Assembly (NCBI GenBank): GCA_964369605.1
Contig: CAYJFD010000044.1
Coordinates: forward strand, 1 to 12,312
Direction of reading: 5' to 3'
Origin: CAYJFD01 sp964369605
GTDB lineage: Bacteria; Bacteroidota; Bacteroidia; Bacteroidales; UBA932
Length of the DNA stretch: 12,312 nucleotides
Part shown: one piece after another, positions 6,368 to 12,312 of the stretch
Layout: each line of letters begins with the position of its first letter
Numbering within the stretch: position 1 is the first letter of the stretch
Notes under the pieces: generated by a model
Database searches by the model: none
Seen by the model: only the letters and a program-made list of their open reading frames with translations
Told to the model about the DNA's origin: nothing
Program-made: the position numbers and the translations under genes

Positions 6368-7630
6368 ATGCAACAAATGAAAAAAAGAAATTTCCAATAT
6401 ATACTATATCTCTTGATGATTTTGTGCTCTACAGCATGCACGAAAAGTGAAATCAATTCTGGATCAAAAGGTGAGGAGAAGATGATAAAGCTCAATGTTG
6501 CTCTTGGTTCATACTCAACGCGTAGTATCGATTTACCTTATAATAGTGGAGACGCAGTAGCGCTTAATATTCAGGAAGTTAAGGTGTTCGCTTATGATGC
6601 AGAATCAGGAGGGAGCCTAATATTTCAGGAAACAGTAGAGTTCAAAAAAAATGGGCAAGCAGGTGGAAGTACAAATTATGGTACAGAACTTGCAGTTCCG
6701 GTAGAAGTGAAACGAGTAAAAGTCGAATTTAATAGTGATCAGATGAATGTTGCAGGTATAGGTGTACTTGGTTCAGATGTAAATTCACGTCAAGGAAGTA
6801 GTACTCAGACAGTAGTTAGAGTTTTAGGCGAGGCTTTGGTATCAGCCGCAAATACTGCATCTATAACGGCTTATGCAGAAATGGCCAGACTACAGATAGT
6901 AGATAATGTGGAAACTCCTACAGATACTGAACCAACTATTTATAAAGATCTTACTTTACAAGCAGTTTATATTAACAACACAAAGATTGAGCGCGAAGGA
7001 GTAAAGAAACTAACAGAAGATGATGTCTTAAACACAGATTTTACAATAACTGGTTCAAAAAAGAATTTGTTTGATGAACTTAAAGATGCTACAGATACTT
7101 ATAACTGTAATGTAACTGGTGCAGACGGTGTGTATACCCTAACAAATATGGAAAATACTCACTTTTTTACTCGAACTACAGCTTCAAATGATTATCCTAA
7201 AGAAATAGTTAATGGCAAACTAAGAGGAGAAACGATAGGTTATAATCTATTCCCGCAGGGTGATAAGTCAGAAACCGATATTTTACTTGCACAAGAGAAC
7301 CTACCCTTTGTCATAATCAAGATAGGATATACCGAAAAATTAATAGGCAATACTTGGACGCACGTAGATGTTGTTAACGGCTTGCCTCATAATGATGGTA
7401 ATGCTGATAACAACTTTAGCTACCTGAAAGTTATAGCCTATGATGATGCAACAGCTACCTTCCCAGCCTATGTTGGAGGTAAAGTATACGAGTTTAGTAT
7501 GGATGACTTGCTAACAGTGATTACAACCCCAACTGGACCTCAGGGGCCAGTAATAAAGATAAACGTTACGATCAAGGATTGGTTATATGAGGAGCATGAT
7601 CTAATACCTGATGGAGGAATTCATAGTTAA
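6368..7630 (+). CDS. Second FimA/Mfa1-type fimbrillin (probable minor or alternative subunit)
   Basis: 420 residues from the ATG at 6368; an ATG at 6377 (MKKRN...) gives a more ordinary signal peptide and is equally possible. The lipobox is C-S-T-A-C with Cys24, and the candidate protease site S-T-R-S has Arg52. It shares with the major fimbrillin, in the same order, N-[S/T]-R-Q-G-S (139-144), E/D-M-A-R (171-174), G-Y-N-L-F-P (291-296) followed by F-V-I-I-K-I-x-Y, and a final I-K-D-W strand. It is therefore a paralogue of similar fold. Its C-terminal strand (WLYEEHDLIPDGGIHS) differs from the VTPLPL end of shaft and anchor, so it may occupy a different place in the polymer. It starts 10 bases after the anchor gene. 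Role as a minor, tip-adaptor or alternative shaft subunit is inferred. Confidence 0.75.
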   Translation: MQQMKKRNFQYILYLLMILCSTACTKSEINSGSKGEEKMIKLNVALGSYSTRSIDLPYNSGDAVALNIQEVKVFAYDAESGGSLIFQETVEFKKNGQAGGSTNYGTELAVPVEVKRVKVEFNSDQMNVAGIGVLGSDVNSRQGSSTQTVVRVLGEALVSAANTASITAYAEMARLQIVDNVETPTDTEPTIYKDLTLQAVYINNTKIEREGVKKLTEDDVLNTDFTITGSKKNLFDELKDATDTYNCNVTGADGVYTLTNMENTHFFTRTTASNDYPKEIVNGKLRGETIGYNLFPQGDKSETDILLAQENLPFVIIKIGYTEKLIGNTWTHVDVVNGLPHNDGNADNNFSYLKVIAYDDATATFPAYVGGKVYEFSMDDLLTVITTPTGPQGPVIKINVTIKDWLYEEHDLIPDGGIHS

Positions 7631-7655
7631 TACTATCCCCCAAATATAGCGAGTA

Positions 7656-8891
7656 ATGAAACAATATATTATTAGAATGAAACAAATATCTTACATATTA
7701 TATCTCTCCTTAGTTTTACTATCTATTTCTTGTTCTAAGAACGAGATAGGAAAAGGTGAAGTTGAAACAAAACAACATATATCGTTTGCCCAGCCGCAGA
7801 CAAGAAGTACACTGCTTGGCAGTAGTTCAACGTTGCCGTCCTTGGATGTAATCATTTATGAAACAGACCCAGATACCCCAGCATTGTCGGAAGATGACGT
7901 TGTAAATTATCTCCCTATGAGTTCTTTATCTTTAGATGGATTTGATAATTCATGGAGGCATAGCCCAGCAGCACCTTGGCCAGTAAACTTAGATCAAGAA
8001 CTAACATTCTTGGCTATGTCGCCATCTATGCCTTTGGCAGATAATCCTGACTTTATGTACGAAACATTCCCATCCCCTACGGGACCAGTTGAACCAATAG
8101 AGAATTTATCAATTAATGGTTTAGCTTATCTACCGTCAGAAGATAATAACTTTTTTTACAAATTAGGAGAATTGCAGGGTAGAGATTTCGAGATCACTTC
8201 AGATGATTTCCTTGCGGCATTTTATAAATTGCCTACTGATGTGAAAAACCATCCCGATTTGATGTTTTCCTCTGCTGCAGATAGTTATACTGCTGTGTCA
8301 AACTCAGCGTCCAAAAGCGTCAATTTAGAATTCCACCATGCTCTTACTGCTGTAAGTTTTTCGGTAATAGGTAAGCCAACGCAAAAAATTACTAGCATTA
8401 CAATAAATAATATTGCAACAAGTGGTAGTGTTATGTATTTTCCTGAGATAGACTTGTCAATATTTGGTTCAAGTGGTATTCAAGAAAATTTCTTTCTTTG
8501 GTTCGCAACTGATGAGATGGTCAATGTGAATGCACCTCTTAAAGAGGTTGTGCCAAACAGAGATAATCCTACGTCATTAACTCCAGAAGGTAGCATCCTA
8601 ATGCTAATACCTAGTAATGAGAACTGGGATACCTCGTTCGCTACTGTAACTGTAGAGTATACAGATGAAGGAACTCCACTAACACAAGAATTGAAATTTC
8701 CAAACAATCACGAATGGGTAGCTGGGGTTCACAATAACTACAAAATAACAATACCTGAGGCTGTAGGTCCAATGATCATATCTGTTTCAGCAATTCCTTG
8801 GAATAATGAGGAACGTGATATAACTACCGATAGTTGGGGGCCTGATCAAGGCGGCGGCGGCAGTGAAGAGGGCGAAAAAATACCTGCTTAG
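7656..8891 (+). CDS. Mfa-like fimbrillin family lipoprotein
   Basis: 411 residues from the ATG at 7656; an in-frame ATG at 7677 (MKQISYILY...) is an equally good start. Lipobox S-I-S-C gives Cys26, and Q-T-R-S gives a candidate cleavage Arg50. Fimbrillin-like (Mfa_like_1-type) marks include a P-W-P-V / L-T-F-L-A-M-S-P segment, F-H-H-A-L-T-A-V-S-F-S-V near the domain boundary, L-M-L-I-P, and W-V-A-G-V-H-N-N-Y-K-I-T-I near the C-terminus. After the last strand (SAIPWNNE) there is a charged, glycine-rich tail (D-Q-G-G-G-G-S-E-E-G-E) encoded in part by four GGC codons. The signal peptide closely resembles that of the gene before it (Y-I-L-Y-L ... C-x-K-x-E-I). It is probably an accessory subunit near the fimbrial tip; the fine role is unknown. 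Confidence 0.72.
   Translation: MKQYIIRMKQISYILYLSLVLLSISCSKNEIGKGEVETKQHISFAQPQTRSTLLGSSSTLPSLDVIIYETDPDTPALSEDDVVNYLPMSSLSLDGFDNSWRHSPAAPWPVNLDQELTFLAMSPSMPLADNPDFMYETFPSPTGPVEPIENLSINGLAYLPSEDNNFFYKLGELQGRDFEITSDDFLAAFYKLPTDVKNHPDLMFSSAADSYTAVSNSASKSVNLEFHHALTAVSFSVIGKPTQKITSITINNIATSGSVMYFPEIDLSIFGSSGIQENFFLWFATDEMVNVNAPLKEVVPNRDNPTSLTPEGSILMLIPSNENWDTSFATVTVEYTDEGTPLTQELKFPNNHEWVAGVHNNYKITIPEAVGPMIISVSAIPWNNEERDITTDSWGPDQGGGGSEEGEKIPA
8850..8861 (+). repeat. (GGC)4 trinucleotide tract encoding Gly4
   Basis: Four in-frame GGC codons near the 3' end of the Mfa-like gene, in otherwise AT-rich DNA. They encode a flexible Gly-Gly-Gly-Gly-Ser linker before the acidic tail. Slippage would change the linker by whole residues without shifting the frame. 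Confidence 0.6.
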
Positions 8892-8976
8892 TAATTATAA
8901 GTATAATGATCTTAGACAATAGCTATTTGATATAGAACGACTATTAATTAAGTAAAGAAGTTATTAAATTGAAAAC
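8892..8976 (+). other. 85-base inter-cistronic gap within the operon
   Basis: This is longer than most junctions in the operon (10-26 bases). It is AT-rich and contains a 10-base perfect palindrome AATAGCTATT (8918-8927). No clear promoter pair or terminator is visible; a secondary start of transcription for the last genes is possible but unsupported. Confidence 0.3.
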
Positions 8977-10227
8977 ATGAATAGAATGAAAAGTAAACTG
9001 GCATATATCATTTTTACATCTATGCTCCTTGTAACTAGTTGCTCAAAAATTGAGCAACCAAACGATGAGTTGGAAATTATACACCCAGAGGGTTGCACTC
9101 CAGTAGATATCGAACTCTTTAGTCCAGCACTTACTCGTGCAGCATTAAATAACGATAATATTGATTATTACTATCTTATTGTTGACCAGGCGGATGATAC
9201 TGATGACCCTGCTACTGGCTCGATAAACGGCACTACATATGACTATGTGCTTAAGGTGAAGCGTAGTTTTTTACCTGCTAGTGGGCCTTCAGATGCATAT
9301 AAAAAAGGTAAACATAATGGAACGTGGGGTAGATGGGAGGTCTATGAGATGATAATTGATGGTAACGGCAAAGTGGTTGAAGGTCCCAAGCGCAGTGCTC
9401 CAATATATTTGTATGGATTGGATAGAAAGTATTACAATGCTCTTTCTTCAGGTGCAGCCCCAGATCCTACTCAGAACAAGACACCAAATATTGCTGTAAC
9501 CACGGTGAAATGGGATGTGAAAGATAGCGAAATATTTAAAGTAAATGGTAGCGGTAGAATTGTACTCAACGATGAGAATATGAGTATTGATCTTTCTAGT
9601 ACAGACCTTTCTGAGATTTATGCAAATGACCTAATATATAGTAAGGGAGGTAAAGAGGATATTGCACTAACGAATAACTATGTGCTATATCTTAATCCTA
9701 AACACCAATTTTCATTAGTAAATTTTGAGCTTCAATTTGTTGACAATTTTAGTGATATATATAATTATAAAAATTCCAAGGGTGCGGAGCATGAGTCAAT
9801 AATTCATTCTTTAGATATAAAATTGGATCCAAACAATCCTATAGAATACGAGACAGGGTTTAATCTTTCCACTGGCTTACATATGGCACAGACAGTAGCA
9901 ACGGGTCCAACTAGCGTAGATCTTGATTTTGAACAAGATATTTATCACGAATACATGGGTGAAAATAGCAACTATACAGCATATTTCCAGCTACTAGTTA
10001 GTCCAAATCAGATAGCTGCTGATGCTGCGGGAGCTAATTATAACTTTGATATTAAACTAACAACAAAGAAGTTTAAGGTGGACAAAGCTAGTGGAGAATA
10101 TACGATGGAGGAACTCAAAAAAGATAGAGAGTTTAGTTTTAAAACTACTAACGTAACAAGTGATAGCTTTGGAGTAAATAAGTCTGTAAAAGTTCAGTTT
10201 ACAATTGGAGATAATTACGATTATTAA
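8977..10227 (+). CDS. Fimbria-associated lipoprotein, divergent (probable minor fimbrillin)
   Basis: 416 residues; starts at ATG 8977 (M4 at 8986 is an alternative). The lipobox is V-T-S-C with Cys22. A first beta-strand candidate (VDIELFSPAL) is followed by T-R-A with Arg54, placed as in the other fimbrillins. A second Cys lies at 40. The body looks beta-rich, with many Asp/Asn/Tyr residues and strands such as YDYVLKVKRSF, HQFSLVNFELQFV and YTAYFQLLVSP. I do not recognise a specific family from sequence; it lacks the H-A-L-T-A and W-x-A-G-x-x-Y marks of its upstream neighbour. Operon position, lipobox and the Arg site argue for a fimbrial accessory subunit comparable in role to P. gingivalis Mfa3-5 or FimC-E, but this is inference. 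It lies between the Mfa-like gene and the GLUG-fusion gene, 25 bases before the latter. Confidence 0.65.
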   Translation: MNRMKSKLAYIIFTSMLLVTSCSKIEQPNDELEIIHPEGCTPVDIELFSPALTRAALNNDNIDYYYLIVDQADDTDDPATGSINGTTYDYVLKVKRSFLPASGPSDAYKKGKHNGTWGRWEVYEMIIDGNGKVVEGPKRSAPIYLYGLDRKYYNALSSGAAPDPTQNKTPNIAVTTVKWDVKDSEIFKVNGSGRIVLNDENMSIDLSSTDLSEIYANDLIYSKGGKEDIALTNNYVLYLNPKHQFSLVNFELQFVDNFSDIYNYKNSKGAEHESIIHSLDIKLDPNNPIEYETGFNLSTGLHMAQTVATGPTSVDLDFEQDIYHEYMGENSNYTAYFQLLVSPNQIAADAAGANYNFDIKLTTKKFKVDKASGEYTMEELKKDREFSFKTTNVTSDSFGVNKSVKVQFTIGDNYDY

Positions 10228-10252
10228 TTTATTGAGGATAAAACGATAAGAA

Positions 10253-12312
10253 ATGAAAAGATTTAATATATTACATACTCTTATAGCTCTTATAGCTGTG
10301 GTCTCATTAATGAGCTGTGTAAAGGAAGAGTTATATCCAGGTGATCAATTAGATAAAGATCCTAATGCGATGATATTCAATGCGGGAGTGTCGCAGTTGA
10401 GTGTAGAAAGTACAGAAACTCGCAGTAATCCACTTGAGGATGCTGCGGCATCTGCCGTTTTTAACAACGGCGATGTCGTAGCTATCGTAATGAGTGATAA
10501 TAGTGCACCTGCTGGGTATTATGATAGAAACTGCTATACACACTCGTTTGCAAAGTATGTGTATAACACAGAAAAAAGTGAGTGGGAATTCTTGACTACT
10601 GCGACAAGTGATCCAACTCCTCCAAGTATAGAAAACTATTGGAATAGCTATGCAGTAGAAGGTGTAAGCTACTGGGGAGCACCAAAAGAAAATTTTGTAT
10701 GGCGTGCTGAATTTGATGCCTACTACTTTAGTGCTTACTATCCTGTAAATGAGACGACATCTCTAATGTCATTTACACTACCAACTGATCAAAGTACTAA
10801 GGATAAAATAGCAAGTGCTGATTATATGACGCTAATTTCTCAGCATATTCAGAGACCAGGACACAACACTGTAAACCTTGCTCTCCAGCGTAAAACATCG
10901 AGAGTAATCGTGGAGATCGTTAAAAACGAAGCCACAGATATTACTTTCAATAAGGATACAAAAGTGCAGTTCATTTCTAAAGCTGAGGGCTATGAACCTA
11001 AAGGGAATGAGTATAGTACGGTAGATGACGAAACACATGTTACTCCATATTACAGTGAAACTCCTACTGCAGACGGTGAAGGTCATCCAACATACACGGC
11101 TTTAGTGATGCCCGATGCTGCCTCTAACAAGACTATCTGTATATTTGAAGAATCAGGACTAGCATTATTTCGTGAAGTAGACTTAAAGGAGGGCTATAGC
11201 TATAGATTCAAAGTTTCGGTGTCAAAAGAGGCAGGACTTTTATGGACTATGACGGTGGAGCCATGGACAGAGCAATCAATTACAAGTGACATACCTGTAG
11301 AAACATATTATATCTACGACGAGCAGGACATGTGGGAATTTTCACAATTAGTGTCTAAAGGGCACAGTGAAATAAATGGTTATGTGGTGGAAAATATTGA
11401 TCTAACCAAAATCACTAAGTGGCCTCCAATAGGATCTACTAGTACTTCCCCTTTTAAAGGTGTTTTCAAAGGTGTTGTATCTGATACTGATACTACGACG
11501 TCTATGATGAGAACAATAAAAGGATTAGATTCAGAAGATGGAGGATTATTTGGATTTGTAGAGGATGCAGAAATCTCAAACATCACACTGGAAAAAGTTA
11601 AAATCACATCCAAGTATGATGATAATGTAGGTGCATTTATTGGGAACTTTACTAATTCAAAGGTAGATAACTGTGTGGTGTATTCTGGTAGTACGATCGT
11701 GGCTGATGAGCAAGTTGGAGGTATAATAGGAAATCTCAATAGTGGACATATAACAATTACGAATACCCCAGGTGAGCAAACTATCGCAATATCTGGCGAA
11801 CAAGCAGGTAGTGTTAGCGGAGATAAAAATGTTGGAGGTGTAATTGGCACTATAGGCGAAGCTGGTTCTGTAACTATATCTAAAGTGGTTAATGCTTCCT
11901 CTGTCTCTGCTAGAGAGTCAAGTGTAGTCAATATCGGTGGTCTAATTGGTAACATCGCTAAAGATAATCGCACTGATGGCACTTATACTCGCATATCTGA
12001 ATCCTATAATAAGGCAGATGCATCTGTCACAGGTACAACGTATGTCGGAGGTCTAGTAGGCAAAAACGAATCTGCTTCTTTAATACTTGAAGGAAGTCAC
12101 AATGCTGGTACAGTAAAAGGGACAAACCAAACTGGTGGTTTGATGGGATCAAATGCTGGTACTATGGTTGCATCTTATAATGTTGGAAATGTAGTGAATA
12201 GTGCAGGCTCTGGAGCATCGTCTACTTTAGGAGGTCTAGCAGGAAACTTATCAGCTACAGGAAAAATCATTGGCTGTTTTAATGCTGGTGAAGTGCTTAT
12301 TAAAAACGCTAC
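10253..12312 (+). CDS. Fimbrillin-GLUG fusion protein, probable tip adhesin (3' end outside window)
   Basis: The ATG at 10253 opens a frame with no stop to the right edge (686 complete codons). A lipoprotein signal ends in L-M-S-C (Cys22), and E-T-R-S gives a candidate protease Arg57. Residues about 40-350 form an Mfa-like fimbrillin domain: F-N-N-G-D-V-V-A-I, K-Y-V-Y-N, F-V-W-R-A-E-F-D-A-Y-Y-F-S-A-Y-Y-P, S-A-D-Y-M, a V-N-L-A-L strand with R-V-I-V-E-I, and a closing strand W-T-M-T-V-E-P-W. From about residue 360 the protein changes to a GLUG-type region: W-x-x-I-G, F-K-G-V-F-K-G, G-L-F-G, then repeated V-G-G-[L/I/V]-x-G. Fimbrillin domain plus a long repetitive extension suits a tip or near-tip subunit displaying an adhesive or extending arm (inference). 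The downstream part resembles the truncated gene at the left edge. It starts 25 bases after the previous gene, so it is cotranscribed. Confidence 0.78.
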   Translation, partial: MKRFNILHTLIALIAVVSLMSCVKEELYPGDQLDKDPNAMIFNAGVSQLSVESTETRSNPLEDAAASAVFNNGDVVAIVMSDNSAPAGYYDRNCYTHSFAKYVYNTEKSEWEFLTTATSDPTPPSIENYWNSYAVEGVSYWGAPKENFVWRAEFDAYYFSAYYPVNETTSLMSFTLPTDQSTKDKIASADYMTLISQHIQRPGHNTVNLALQRKTSRVIVEIVKNEATDITFNKDTKVQFISKAEGYEPKGNEYSTVDDETHVTPYYSETPTADGEGHPTYTALVMPDAASNKTICIFEESGLALFREVDLKEGYSYRFKVSVSKEAGLLWTMTVEPWTEQSITSDIPVETYYIYDEQDMWEFSQLVSKGHSEINGYVVENIDLTKITKWPPIGSTSTSPFKGVFKGVVSDTDTTTSMMRTIKGLDSEDGGLFGFVEDAEISNITLEKVKITSKYDDNVGAFIGNFTNSKVDNCVVYSGSTIVADEQVGGIIGNLNSGHITITNTPGEQTIAISGEQAGSVSGDKNVGGVIGTIGEAGSVTISKVVNASSVSARESSVVNIGGLIGNIAKDNRTDGTYTRISESYNKADASVTGTTYVGGLVGKNESASLILEGSHNAGTVKGTNQTGGLMGSNAGTMVASYNVGNVVNSAGSGASSTLGGLAGNLSATGKIIGCFNAGEVLIKNA
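11540..12247 (+). repeat. GLUG repeat array (eight cores visible, continues past window)
   Basis: Core Gly positions in the protein are 430 (G-G-L-F-G), 460 (G-A-F-I-G), 489, 528, 562, 599, 628 and 660, so spacings are 30, 29, 39, 34, 37, 29 and 32 residues. The last three units carry the N-A-G / N-V-G turns typical of GLUG repeats (H-N-A-G-T-V, Y-N-V-G-N-V, F-N-A-G-E-V). Units diverge at DNA level. Confidence 0.75.

Noticed and set aside
8844..8870. GGGGS linker as a trace of engineered DNA
   Set aside because: The surrounding sequence is native in composition and continuous with the gene; short Gly runs in C-terminal tails occur naturally.
11380..11982. 200-residue minus-strand open frame opposite the GLUG region
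   Set aside because: It is antisense to a well-supported gene; its Pro/Ile/Thr-rich composition simply mirrors Gly- and Asp-rich GLUG codons, and no start context or signal is present.
1..12312. tRNA or rRNA genes, CRISPR arrays, insertion sequences, integrase or attachment sites
   Set aside because: No cloverleaf-like or rRNA-like segment, regularly spaced direct repeats, transposase frame or terminal inverted repeats were seen; coding density is high throughout.

Overview
The window is AT-rich (roughly 37-38% G+C by eye). It is almost entirely a Bacteroidales-type fimbrial locus of the FimA/Mfa1 kind, also called type V pili, which are lipoprotein precursors polymerised by donor-strand exchange. 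Several things point to Bacteroidota, order Bacteroidales. There are six consecutive lipoprotein signal peptides with short (T/S)-x-C lipoboxes. There is an OmpA-like/DUF3575 outer-membrane protein, a FimB/Mfa2-type anchor and Mfa-like fimbrillins. Start codons are preceded by A/T-rich sequence instead of Shine-Dalgarno motifs, and one promoter box matches TAnnTTTG. The genus cannot be assigned from the sequence alone.

Layout. (1) Positions 1-1208 (+) hold the 3' end of a GLUG-repeat surface protein whose start lies left of the window. (2) Positions 1230-2246 (-) hold a convergent gene for a one-TM protein of unknown function. An imperfect hairpin covers both facing stop codons. (3) Positions 2247-2560 are non-coding and very AT-rich, and lie between divergent genes. 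They must hold the promoters of the minus-strand gene and of the fimbrial operon. (4) From 2561 to the right edge there are seven co-directional genes: OmpA-like/DUF3575 protein, major fimbrillin, anchor, second fimbrillin of the same subfamily, Mfa-like fimbrillin, a divergent lipoprotein probably belonging to the fimbria, and a large fimbrillin fused to GLUG repeats that runs off the right edge.

How the genes probably work together (inference from the family). The subunits are exported, lipidated and carried to the outer membrane. The non-anchor subunits each have an Arg in a T-R-(S/A) context 26-35 residues after the lipidated Cys, where an Arg-specific protease would remove the lipidated first strand. 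The freed groove then accepts the C-terminal strand of the neighbouring subunit. The anchor lacks an early Arg site of this kind but shares its last residues almost exactly with the major fimbrillin. This fits an anchor that stays lipidated at the base and donates its C-terminal strand to the first shaft subunit. The later genes would be minor, shaft-tip or adhesin subunits, with the GLUG protein the best tip candidate. A strong hairpin between the major fimbrillin and anchor genes probably lowers expression of everything downstream of the abundant shaft protein.

A GLUG-repeat protein lies at each end of the window, which suggests two related fimbrial gene sets in tandem. No RNA genes, CRISPR arrays or insertion sequences were seen. 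The basic system is a known class. The most notable points are the shared anchor/shaft C-terminus, the inter-cistronic hairpin, the uniform Arg sites, the GLUG-fusion candidate tip and the unexplained membrane protein between the two loci.
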